The translations under genes and the position numbers were made by a program. The notes under the pieces were generated by a model, which was not told the DNA's origin, made no database searches, and saw only the letters and a list, made by a program, of their open reading frames with translations. A DNA stretch of 64,000 nt from Solanum dulcamara (taxonomy: Eukaryota; Streptophyta; Magnoliopsida; Solanales; Solanaceae), in contig NC_077243.1 of the NCBI RefSeq assembly GCF_947179165.1, forward strand, positions 32,130,001-32,194,000. Direction: 5' to 3'. Positions 46,601 to 57,005 of this stretch are shown here, one piece after another (the first letter of the stretch is position 1; each line of letters begins with the position of its first letter).

Positions 46601-47146
46601 TGGAATGTGTTCCATCATGCAACATACAATAAAAGCACCTGCAAGCCCAGCACAACAGCCACAACACCCTACTCGACATTCGATTTAACTATGACAGCCT
46701 TAGTTTAGTTTGTTTCCAACGTCAAGCATCCTTGTACAATTCTTATAGTTCCATACACTTATAAGATGTTTAATACACTCCATAACCACACTATAAACTC
46801 CAAATTGAAAGAAAAACTCTTACCTTACCCAAAATTGGCCAAAGCTTGCCAAAATTCACCTCGGAAGTTCTTCCAGCGCGGCTGAAACATTGTGGCTGCT
46901 TGTTACCCTTTTGATGCTGCTCCAAATAGAAACTTCAAATTATTAACACCTTCATATCACATCCAAAACCTTACCAAAACGTGGGAGAAGAGAACCAAGT
47001 CATACCTTTCTAAAACTTGCTAAAACTTATCTCGGAAGTTCTCTTAACACGTTGGAAATTAACAGACTGTTTGTATCTCTTCCTTGCTGCCCCAAAATGA
47101 GATTTTACGCTATTAAACACTGTCATGTAACCATGGGATATCTTTA
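43620..47146 (-). repeat. 5' LTR of element H, truncated
   Basis: It starts TATCATGACCC (TG mutated) and follows the left LTR through the 49-bp array, TATCTCACTTA blocks and GCTTGCCAAAATTCACCTCGG near 46847, to AACCATGGGATATC. Homology ends at about 47146, where LTR sequence of element I begins, so about 0.7 kb of this LTR is missing. Confidence 0.85.
44371..45245. repeat. 49-bp tandem array, about 18 units, in right LTR of H
   Basis: Same unit and two-form alternation as 37326-38200, with independent changes and a local break in the alternation near 44840, where two AATCATTTCATCATATA-type units are adjacent. Confidence 0.92.
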
Positions 47147-47243
47147 ATAATAGGAATCTTTTGAACCAGGCTTCTAAAGTCATCCTACGGACTTTTCTAT
47201 GGGTCATCTACTGAAGAACGGACTGTAATCATGACTCGTAGAA
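47147..47243 (-). repeat. 3' LTR remnant of element I, left part
   Basis: It matches LTR I's 5' copy from about 56744 (CAGGCTTCTGAAGTCATCC, CTACTGAAGACCGGAC). The remainder follows the solo LTR at 49577. Confidence 0.82.
47239..47243. repeat. Target-site duplication TAGAA, left copy
   Basis: TAGAA directly before TGTAACATCCCC; repeated exactly at 49572-49576. Confidence 0.9.
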
Positions 47244-49571
47244 TGTAACATCCCCTAAAAATGTTGTATACGATGTTTCAATTCTCGCCTAAAAATGATA
47301 CAACCTCTGTATTTTGGGCATAACCTTTTATAGGATTGTCCAAATTGGGTGATTCAAATTTCTGAGTAACCACAAGATCATTACCTACAATTGTTGTGAA
47401 GACTGTAATTTAAGTTTTGGAGGTTAAGTAGGTCAAATAAATTAATTATTGTAAGACAGTGTGCTATGACGAAATGGAGTATTTGTAGAAGCAAATTCAT
47501 ATCTCACTGTAGGATGATCCAAATTGCTTGATTCTTAAACTACATGAAACTAGACTTCTATATCTACAATTCTTATGAAGACACCAAATCCTAATAAGGA
47601 ATTTATATTATTCAAAAGCAGCTTCGAAAAGGAGTATTCTATCAAAGATAATTCATTTCACCTACCATGGAAAGATCTAGATACATTTGACATCACTCAT
47701 GACATAAATTGTCCTCCAATTAACATCATCCATGGCATCATAATTTTCCACTAAATTTTTAGATTTTTCTTTATAATTATTTTATTTATTGTTAGGTCCC
47801 TCTTTCCCACCTATAAATACCCACCTTATTTTCTCATTTTATTCATCAAGCTTTCTCAAGCAAGTCTTCTCTCTATACACTTCTTTACACTTTTTCAAAT
47901 ATAGTTTTAGTTCTTAGTAGTGAAGAAATACTATTCCGGTGATTTATATACTCCGGGTAGTACACAAAACGTTCCGGTGAGGAGAAAAGCTAGGACTCAA
48001 GAGTGTTCATTAAGTTATTCGGTTCCGACTAAAGCTTCAGATTCCAGGTATGTAAGGCTTCAATGAGATTATTCCTTCCACTCACATGTCTAAATTATTT
48101 TAATTATATGATAAATTATATTTATTTTCTTTAAGCTCTACACTAAGTTATGCGTGTGTTTATCCATGGGTTCTTCCACCCATCTAGTCCAAAAACTCTT
48201 TCAATTAAATCTCTTGATTTCAAGTAATATTTTCTTATGGTAAATTCTTATTTTTACTTAGTAGTATGAATCATGGTTAAACTAATGATTATTGGTCTAT
48301 TTTGATGCGACATAATTTCATATTATGAATTGATGGTTTGCAAGTAATTCATCTATTTATTTATTTAAAGGTTCTTGAAATTCATAGTGGGTTATTTAAA
48401 GCATGATTTTTAATTAATGTATTTCAAAGTATTTATGTATATTTATTTACATACATATTTACAAGTTGAAGTGATTTGAACCCACATAGTTTTACGATGT
48501 TTTTAATAAAGTTTGACTTGAAAGTCTTGACTCCAAATGAATGTTTGTGAAAGCAATATCTATGATCAAAAGAGAGTCTTATGAAAATTAAAGAATGATG
48601 AAATGATATGAATGATGGATTCTTTATGCAATAAGGACAATTCTTGCATATTTGAATTTTTAAATGTTTTAATGAGCTATTCTACCGAATATGATGTTTG
48701 AATTCTCAAGCTATATGCTATGACTATTTTGAAGTATTAAACTATTCCGTGGGATTGACTTAGCACCGAATGGGTCATTGAGGTGGGATTCGGTAAGGGA
48801 ATCCTAGTAGCAACCCCTTGTCTCATTAACTATGTGCCAACATAGGAGCCCTTGTAGTCTTAGGTTAATGGATCCATAAATAACCCTTAAAGTTAAAGTT
48901 AAAGAAATGAATGAAGTTGATGGAGTTCTACCTGGCAAGTAGTCTCCCCGGCCAACGTAGGGGGTTATGTCGGATTCCATGTAATAGCTCGCATGGTCTT
49001 AAATATCGATTATGGTTATTTTTCCACAAAATGAATGTTTTAAAGGATATCTATATGATTTATTATGCATGCATTATATTATGTTCCATATTACATAATT
49101 GTTATAATGTTTCCTCAATGTTCATGCATCCCTACATACTTAGTACATTCAAAGTACTAACGCATACTCTTTTGCCTATATGATATCACAATGTAGGGAC
49201 CAGTACTCCTCTTCATTCTCCTCCACGTGGCTATTTGAGATTTCGTTGAAGACTACTTTTGGTGAGTTCCCATGTTCCGGGAACAATACTCCTTTATCTT
49301 TCTAGCTTATGATATGTTAAGATATTTTACTATGGCATTTCTTCTATTATGATTGAGGGTGAGCTAGGAATTTGTCTTAGCCCCGTTAAATCTAATAGTT
49401 AGAGGTATTGTTGGACATATATAAGTTGAAGATTTACTATTATGATTTCCGCTTGTTTATTTATCATCATTACCTATGAAAGGCTAAAAGAATGCTAAGA
49501 GGCTTGTTTGAGGTACTTTTGGGTTCCTTATTCGCCATGTCACGTCTAGGACCTAGGCTTGGGTCGTGACA
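47244..49571 (+). mobile_element. Solo LTR of a Ty3 chromovirus, TAGAA target duplication
   Basis: A 2328-bp LTR starting TGTAACATCCCC and ending GGGTCGTGACA, flanked by perfect 5-bp duplications and inserted in the U3 part of element I's 3' LTR. No internal domain is attached. The U5 part (49130-49200, ACTTAGTACATTC, CGCATAC, CACAATGTAGGGA) is shared with the other LTRs; the U3 part is its own and lacks the GC-rich phrases of the others. Confidence 0.93.
47812..47819 (+). promoter_or_regulatory. Probable TATA box of the second solo LTR
   Basis: TATAAATA about 570 bp after the LTR start, in the same relative region as in F, I and the first solo LTR. Confidence 0.6.
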
Positions 49572-49576
49572 TAGAA
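49572..49576. repeat. Target-site duplication TAGAA, right copy
   Basis: Exact repeat of 47239-47243. Confidence 0.9.
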
Positions 49577-49744
49577 CCTCCATTTAAGGTTGGTCATGAC
49601 TAACTACCACAACTCCCTCTAAGACTCATTTCTATGGGTCATAGAAACTTCTACGACTAGTAGAGACGGTTGCGAACTTGGGTCCAGTTTAAGCTTTAAG
49701 AATTTTCTCTTTGTTTCCAACTTTCCGACTTATGGGGCCTTACG
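49577..49744 (-). repeat. 3' LTR remnant of element I, right part (LTR start)
   Basis: The minus strand begins CGTAAGGCCCCATAAGTCGG (first base T of TG mutated) and runs into U3 with CGTCTCTACTAGTCGTAGAA-like phrases, ending at the TAGAA site. Confidence 0.82.
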
Positions 49745-49759
49745 ATATCTCTCCCTTGG
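49745..49759 (-). other. Polypurine tract of element I
   Basis: CCAAGGGAGAGATAT on the minus strand before the LTR start, identical to that of element F. Confidence 0.8.
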
Positions 49760-49984
49760 AAACATTCTTCCTCAAATGAGATTAAATTATCATAGGAAGG
49801 ACATGAAAAGAGGACTAGCAACCCAACATGAACATGATGACATCTTAAAATGCATGGAACATGAAAACTTTAACTTAACATAAAATCAACTCTTTCATGA
49901 ACATGTATGAATATGAATCACATAAAAGGAACTGAATACGTAAGAGTTCAGTTAACTTGAATAAGAACAACTTACTATTTTAAG

Positions 49985-50215
49985 CTTGAGTAGAGGGAAA
50001 GAGGTACGGGTATTGTTTCATCATATCCGCCTTCGCTTCCCAAGTAGCACTTTCTACTTGTTGATTCCTCTATAATATTTTGACAAACACAACTTTTTTG
50101 TTTCTTAACTTCTTAACTTGCCAGTCTAAGATTTCCATCAGAATCTCTTCATAAGTGAAATCCTCATCAACACTTACATCTTTCATTGGCACAATGGAGT
50201 TTGGATCACCATGAA
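49985..50215 (-). pseudogene. pol: Element I chromodomain tail
   Basis: After a frameshift near 50215 the minus strand reads VPMKDVSVDEDFTYEEILME, ILDWQVKKLRNKKVVFVKIL, a stop, RNQQVESATWEAKADMMKQY and PYLF, the chromodomain-like end of pol. The frameshift and the stop separate it from the preceding open stretch. Confidence 0.82.
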
Positions 50216-51070
50216 CTTTCTCAACATAGACACATGAAATACCAGGTGAACCATAGCTAACTCAAATGGAAAATCTAACTCATAAGCCACCTTGCCAACA
50301 CGTCTCACTATCTTATAAGGTCCAACGTATCTAGGACTCAATTTCCCTTTCTTGCCAAAATGCATTACACCCTTCATGGGTGAAACCCTCAAATAGGCCC
50401 AATCATCAACCTCCAATTCAAGATCTCTTTTCCTAACATCGAAATAGGACTTTTGATGACTTTGAGCCATTTTAAAACTCTCCCCTATAAGTCTTACCTT
50501 TTCCATAGCATCTGTCACTAAATATAGACCAATCAAGTACATCTCACCTACTTTAAACCATCCCACTGGGGATTTACATCTCCTCCCATACAATGCTTTG
50601 AAAGGAGCCATTTGGATACTAGAGTGATAATTATTATTATAGATAAACTCAATCAATGGCAAATGTTCATCCCAACTCCCTTTAAAATCAATAATGAATG
50701 CCCTTAACATATCCTCTAGAGTTTGGATCATTCTTTCGGCTTGACTATTTGTTTGAGGATGAAAAGAAATACTTAACTTAACTTTTGTACTAAGACCCTT
50801 TTAAAAGGACTTCCAAAAGTGCAAAGTGAATAGTGTACCTCAATCTTATATGATGGACAAGGTCACACCATAAAGTCTTACCAATTCACGAACATATAAC
50901 TTAGCATAATTTTCAGCACCATAAGAAGTCTTAACTGGTAGAAAATGAGCCGACTTGGTCATTCGATCTACAAAAACCCAAATGGAATCATGTTTCTTCT
51001 TAGTACGAGGCAAACCTATTACAAAATTTATATTCACATCTTCCCACTTCCAAGTAGGAATTTTAATATC
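50183..51070 (-). pseudogene. pol: Element I integrase core and C-terminal region
   Basis: A 182-codon open stretch (50183-50731) reads [80 protein letters not shown] and FVFHV-like text to the frameshift. The catalytic Glu lies just upstream in SQAERM. The first Asp is in IWVFVDRMTKSAHFLP (50846-51037). The second Asp block is broken by stops at about 50840-50850. Confidence 0.87.
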
Positions 51071-51700
51071 TTGGGCTAGACCTCCTGGTCTTTGATGCTC
51101 GACTTTGACTTCTTAGAAATTTGGACACGTAGCTACAAACTCTGCTATGTCCTTCTTCATACCATTCCACCAACAAAATTCTCTCAAGTCAAGATACATC
51201 TTTGTGGAACTTGGATGAATCAAATATTAGGAACTATGGACTTTATTCAATATCAACTCTCTTAACCCATCAATATTGGGTACACACAACTGACCTTAGT
51301 AACGTAGCACACCATCTCCCCCTTGGGAAAAAGCCTCACTAGCATTTTCAGCCACTGACTTCTTAACTCGACTAGCACCGAATCACGGTCTTGTTAGCCT
51401 TAACATTTGCTATAAGAGACGATTCCGAACCATTTTGCACAAAAACATCTACATCATTGGAGTCAACCAACCGCATACCTAAATGTGCCAATCTATGAAC
51501 ATCTTTGATCAATTCTTTCTTACCTTCTTCAGCATGTGCAATACTACTCATGAACAATCTACTTAGTGCATCGACAACTACATTAACTTTCACCAGATGA
51601 TACAATAAACTCATGTCATAGTCCTTCAATAATTCAAGCCATCTCCTTTACCGAAGGTTTAAGTATTTTTGCTAACACAGAGTGTAAACTCTTATGGTCG
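51071..51700 (-). pseudogene. pol: Element I integrase zinc-binding region and RNase H linker
   Basis: The open stretch 51372-51629 reads MKDYDMSLLYHLVKVNVVVD, ALSRLFMSSIAHAEEGKKEL and DVHRLAHLGMRLVDS. The HHCC region (about 51110-51260) is recognisable (AEFVATCPNF) but broken. Confidence 0.82.
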
Positions 51701-52276
51701 GTGAATACATCCACATGGACCATAAAGATAGTGTCTCCATATCTTCAAACCAAACACAACTACCGCTTGTTCAAGATCATGGGTTGGATAATTCTATTCA
51801 TGCACTTTAAATTGCCTAGAAGCATATGCTATTACCTTACCCCATTGCATCAAAATAAAACTAATACCAACCCATGAAGTGTCACAATATACCACAAAAC
51901 CATCGGACCCCTCTGGTAGAGTCAAGATAGGAGCGGTAGTGAGGCGATCTTTCAACTCTTGAAAACGTTTTTCACAAGATTTCAACCATTGAAACTTCAC
52001 CTTCTTTTGAGTCATCTTGATCAAACGTAATGAGATTGATGAAAACCATTCCACAAATCTCCTATAGTATCCGGCTAGGCTCAAGAAATGTCTGATATCC
52101 AAAGGAGATAATGGTCTAGGCCAATTCTTTACCACCTCGATTTTCTTAGGATATACCATAATCCCTTCACCAGACACAATGTGACCAAAAAAAGCCACCT
52201 CTCTTAACCAAAACTCACATTTATTGAATTTGGCAAATAATTGTTTGTCCCTTAGAGTTTGTAACACAATCCTCAA
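51701..52276 (-). pseudogene. pol: Element I RT thumb and RNase H remnant
   Basis: The 160-codon stretch (51794-52276) reads [80 protein letters not shown] and [20 protein letters not shown] with [14 protein letters not shown]. The first RNase H Asp is kept. The second half continues in another frame to 51701. Confidence 0.88.
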
Positions 52277-52965
52277 GTGATTAGTATGTTCTTCCTCATT
52301 TCAGGAGTAAACCAATATATCATCAATAAACACAATTACAAACATATCCAAATATTATTTGAACACGCTATTCATCAAATCCATGAAATTCGTGGGAGTA
52401 ATTGTCAAACCGAACGACATGACTAAAAATTCATAATGTCCATACCTCATTCAAAATTTTGTGTTGGGAATGTCACTCTCCCTCACCCTCAATTGGTGAT
52501 AATCAGAACAAAGGTTATTTTGGAAAAGTAACTCGCCCCTTGCAATTGATCAAACAATTCATCTATCCTTGAAATTGGATACTTATTCTTGATGGTTACC
52601 TTGTTCAATTACTGGTAGTCAATGCACATACGCAATGAGCCATCCTTCTTTCTAACACATAATACGGGAGCACCCTTTGGAGATATACGTATTCTAATCA
52701 AACCCTTGTCTAACAAGTCTTTCAATTGATCCTTCAACTCATTTAACTCTACCAGAGCTATCCGATAAGGAGTAATAGAAAGAGGTTGAGTATTTGAAGG
52801 AAGATCTATACTAAAATCAATCTCCCTTTCGGTCGGAACACCGAGTAGATCATCGGAAAACACATATGGAAACTCATTTACAATAGGAATCGACTCTAGG
52901 ATAGGGGATTCAGAATTATCATCCATAACCCATACAACAAGGTTCATACAACCCTTGAAAATCAT
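52277..52965 (-). pseudogene. pol: Element I reverse transcriptase N-terminal and palm remnant
   Basis: Motif C reads FVIVFIDDILVYS (FIDD at 52319-52330) and is followed at once by a stop. The N-terminal part (52609-52965) reads NEFPYVFSDDLLGVPTEREI, DLLDKGLIRIRISPKGAPVL and [16 protein letters not shown], then a stop. The motif A/B region between them (52340-52600) is in other frames. Confidence 0.87.
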
Positions 52966-53556
52966 TTTTCAAGCTTTAAGGCACGAAATGAATTGACCTT
53001 TAAACACAGAATTACTACCCTTTCATTCTAGGACCGGCTTATTTGGGAATTAGAACTTAACCACTCGAGTTCTACAATCAATAGAAGCATAACATGCATA
53101 TAGACAATCCATACCAAGGATAACATCAAAATCAGTCATCTCAAGCTCAACTAGATTACATAAAGTTACTTTATGGAAGACTGTAATCGGATAACTTCTA
53201 TAAACTCTTTTAGCCACAACCAACTCACTTACGGGAGTATAAATGGAGAAAGGATCTAACAATGTCTCAGGACTAACATCAAATCTCATGGCCACATAAG
53301 GGGAAATAAAGGACAAGTTTGCTCCCAGATCAAGCAAATCATACACATCATAGTGAAAGACCCATAACATATCGATAACAACATTGGGAGTGTCCTTCAC
53401 CTCCTGCCTACCATAGGGGGCATAAAAACCTATTATTGCATTAACCACCCTTTCGTTGCACTTGGCCACCTTAAGAAATTTGTCCTTGAGGACGACTATC
53501 TTTGACCTTTCATTACTTAGCATGATGACCCAGCTTACCACACCGGTAGCACACAT
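52966..53556 (-). pseudogene. Element I aspartic protease remnant
   Basis: A 168-codon open stretch (53050-53556) reads GFYAPYGRQEVKDTPNVVID, FHYDVYDLLDLGANLSFISP, YVAMRFDVSPETLLDPFSIY and MTDFDVILGMDCLYACYASI. The active-site Asp and Gly are kept (D-L-G-A). It is the best preserved protease in the window, although Cys replaces the usual Trp after ILGMD. Confidence 0.88.
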
Positions 53557-54530
53557 TCAATCCTACTAAACATTAGCCCTTGTGGTTCCTACCACATTTC
53601 TTGCATGCAGAATTAACTTGGCCAATAGGAGAACCTCTTTGAGGCTTAGGGTTGGGAACCCTATCCTTGTCAAATCTTGGAGTAGTGGTATTAGAAGATC
53701 CTTAGACAGAGTACCTTTGGTGAAAATGAGGACGTCCACCACTTTCGGACTTAGCATGAGAGAATTCACTATCATTAATCCTTGGTCTCTTGGACTCCTT
53801 ATTCTTCACCTTCAACTTTTCACTCTCTACTTGCTACGCATAGTTCATGAGTCTCTATATATCCATCTCCTGAATCAAAATAGTTGTTTTGCACTTCATT
53901 ACGACTATGTTCGACACACCTGATATGAACTTGCTCATACAAGATCTTGAGTCGGCAACCATGAATGGGGTATATTTTTACAATTGAGTAAACTTGAGGA
54001 AATACTCCCTCACACTCATCCTCCTTGCTTAAGGTTGATAACTCTTGCACTTTTTCCTCCCTCAACTCTAAAGGAAAAAAGCAATCTAGAAATACCTCCT
54101 TGAACTTATTCCAAGTCACGAGCTCCGCCTCTCAAGGCCTCTCACTTTTTCATTGATCAAACCAAATTTGAGAAACACCCCTCAATTGGTACATATCCAA
54201 CTCTTCTCTCTTAACCGGGACAACCCCCATGATCTCAATAATCGTATAAATGCCATCAACAAACTCTTGTGGATCCTCATCAACTTTAGAACCCTAAAAC
54301 TTTAAAGGATTTATCCTCATGAAATCACGATCTCTTATCGCCATCGTACCCATATTTGGGTTCACGGGAGCCACCACCTCAAGGTTTACTTGAGCAGTAA
54401 TGTCTTCAGCAAGTACTTGAAAGTCTGCTCAAAACTCGGCGTTGGAAACTTGATCATTCATACGGTCATTCGGAGCTTGTTTCTCTTCTTCAACCACGTT
54501 CTTTCTAACAAGGTATCTTCATGGAGGCAT
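53557..54530 (-). pseudogene. gag: Element I gag remnant
   Basis: The start ATG at 54530-54528 is kept (MPP, then an in-frame TGA, RYLVRKNVVEEEKQAPNDRM), so the frame ends at codon 4. The stretch at 53820-54119 is Gag core in part (MTWNKFKEVFLDCFFPLELR EEKVQELSTL in two pieces). The zinc-knuckle region (53530-53620) is broken. Unlike F, the gag text near 53763-53785 has no insertion. Confidence 0.83.
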
Positions 54531-54729
54531 ATTCTAGAAATGCCAAAGAACAAGTGTTAGAGGAAAAAGACTTAACCACTCTACAGCATGGCATAGATCA
54601 TGATATAAATGAGACTTTTCTAAGATGTTTCGTAGCCTTCTATTCATGGATATGGCGCGCTTCACAACAATGAATAAGAGTCTACTTAATGCGGCATGTT
54701 AGACTCCTTAGGACTCTTCTAAACCTTGT

Positions 54730-54738
54730 GCTCTACCA
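54730..54738 (-). other. Decayed primer-binding site of element I
   Basis: The minus strand reads TGGTAGAGC, equal to TGGTATCAGAGC with three bases deleted, beside the LTR end. Confidence 0.65.
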
Positions 54739-54742
54739 AGTT

Positions 54743-57005
54743 TATCACGACCCAAACTAGGGGCAAGCCGCGACACGGTGATTGGAATGCGAGGGACCCC
54801 AACCATAAGCCATCTTAGCTTACATCGCATACATTAGGTAAAGAACATGAAAATGTTAAGGAGAAGTAATCAACTCAAAGGGGGCGGGACTAAGGGAAAA
54901 CAACACTAAAGATGTTCATCTGGACTACATCATAAACCATCTAAACATGCCACTAATCTAGTTTTCATGGAGTCTTAGTACAAGCTCCTAGCTCACCATA
55001 ACAAAAGAAGAAAGTCAAAATAATAGAAATATGAATAAAAGTCATATCCTTGATAGAATGAGGACTCACCAACTCCTTGAGAAGCTAGGGAAATCTCTAG
55101 CCACAAATAGGATGGTCGTGAGAGTCATTTGTCCCTACATTATGAGATAATATAGGCAAAATTTACGTTAGTACATTTGAATGAACTAAGTTTGTGGGGT
55201 ATGCATGAAAAAGTAACGGAAGGTAATCAATATTCCATAAGATGCGTGACTAATCATGATGAATATGAGTAAAGCTTAAAAGCAATTTAAAACATACGAA
55301 GCTCTTGGTCAATGCATATCATAAAAACTTTATCATAAACTCATAACTTGACATCTCATAACTTAACACCAACTTTTGTGGTATAGGACCATTAACCGAC
55401 ATTTAAGACCATGCGAGCTATTATATAGAATCCGATGATTCCAGCATCGAAATAGGGGAGGCTACCTTGCCAGGGCATACTCTAAAAGTAACTATTCAAC
55501 TGGGATATATGGATCCACTAGCTAGGTCATGAAGGCAACCTATGCGGGCAACGTAGTTTTGGACTTTAGGTTGCTATTAGGATTTCCTTGGATAACTAAC
55601 TGTGTTACCAGACCAAACCCCACCTAGAAGCCCTCTCGATTCTTAGTCAATATCCCAATGGAAACTCATAAACATGATCATAACATAATAGGAAAATGTA
55701 GTAACTTCCTATCAATCCACCTTTAAAACACATTAGGAATAGTTCATCTTAACTTAGTGATTCATAAGAATCCATAACTTCGGTGAGAATTATCTTTATC
55801 ACCATCTTAAATCATACTTGTGTGAGAATTGGACTTATCACACTATAATAATAGCTTTGATCTTAACTTTGATCATCATCATAACTTCAACCTTAAAATC
55901 ATAATCTCAACTTTAAATCATTGAAAACTTTCATTGTAAGTCATTTAATTCATGATCAACTTATAAACTCCTCTTTAACTCATAATCATAACTTCAAAAT
56001 AGTTTTATGCATGGACATATATAACTTAACTTAAAATCATGCAATTCATATAAGAACATGCATATAATAATCATTGATGACATCTAAAAATGGAATTAAA
56101 TCAACCCAATGCAATTCATCAACACTAGGGTTCATAATCAGTTGAAATTGAATGAAATCTTGAGAAATCTTTGGGACTTCATGGGTGAAAAGATCCCATG
56201 AATCAATCCCTACATACCTTACTTGAACTCACTAAGAATTGAAGAACCTTGAAGAAATCTGGAAACCCTAGCTTGAATTTGGAGAGAAACCTTGATAGAC
56301 TTTTGTTCTTTGCGTTAGACAAATTTTGGGAGAATGAATTGATTAGGAGGAAAATTTGAAGAATTGAATATTTATAGACTTTAAACTTGGTTATAAATGT
56401 GTCTAATTTCATTGAACCGAACTTTGGAAAAGACACAATTGTCCTTCATTAAACTCCGTATTTTGAACCTAGAACCAACTCCTTCGGGTCATTGAAGGGA
56501 TGAAGAGTCATCTAAATGACTCGTCCTACAGGTCTGAGAAAAAGGTCGGAAAATTGAGTCTCTAAAATTTGGGGAAAGGTCAATTTTATGACCCGTAAAC
56601 TTGGAAACAAGTCGTTCCTGAGGCTCATCCTCCAGGTCCCAAAAACATGCAAATTCTAGGGTCTCTGAAGTTTTATCACAAGTCATTGTTACGACCTGTA
56701 ACAACCTCTACGACCCGTCATGACAAGCCGTGGACTTGGCATTAGGGAAACTTTTAAATCAGGCTTCTGAAGTCATCCTACGGAGCTTTTCTACGGATCA
56801 TCTACTGAAGACCGGACCGTAATTATGAGTCGTAGGACCTCCCTTTAAGGTTGTTCATGATTAACCACAACGACACCCTCTACGACTCATTTCTACGGGT
56901 CGTGGGAACTTCTATGACTCGTAGAGACGGTCGCGAACTTGGGTCCAGTTCAAGATTTGAGAATTTTCTCCTTGTTTTCAATTTTTCGACTTACGAGGCC
57001 TTACC
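54743..57005 (-). repeat. 5' LTR of element I
   Basis: The plus strand starts TATCACGACCC and ends GGCCTTACC, so on the minus strand it starts GGTAAGGCCTCGTAAGTCG (first base of TG mutated). It is 2263 bp. It aligns throughout with LTR F, including the TATAAATA box. Confidence 0.86.
56369..56376 (-). promoter_or_regulatory. Probable TATA box of LTR I
   Basis: TATAAATA on the minus strand about 630 bp after the LTR start, conserved with both F copies. Confidence 0.6.

Larger units (their letters stand above)
36574..47146 (-). mobile_element. Element H: LARD-like non-coding LTR element (minus strand)
   Basis: Two long direct repeats (36574-42137 and 43620-47146) begin with TGTCATGACCC/TATCATGACCC. 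A minus-strand polypurine tract lies just inside the left repeat (42138-42151) and a TGGTATCAGAG primer-binding site just inside the right one (43605-43615). These fix the repeats as LTRs and the orientation as minus. Without a later insertion the left LTR is about 4.2 kb; the internal domain is only 1.48 kb and has no gag-pol. That fits a large retrotransposon derivative (LARD), which depends on proteins of another element. The right LTR is truncated at 47146. Confidence 0.82.
47147..57005 (-). mobile_element. Element I: Ty3 chromovirus (minus strand), 3' LTR mostly deleted
   Basis: Same family as F: 5' LTR of 2263 bp (54743-57005), decayed primer-binding site, gag, protease, RT, RNase H, integrase, chromodomain, polypurine tract and about 270 bp of 3' LTR split by a solo LTR. 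The 3' LTR is joined directly to the broken LTR of element H at about 47146, indicating a deletion that removed both missing parts. Confidence 0.88.

Noticed and set aside
53582..53923. Plus-strand 113-codon frame
   Set aside because: Antisense shadow of element I gag.
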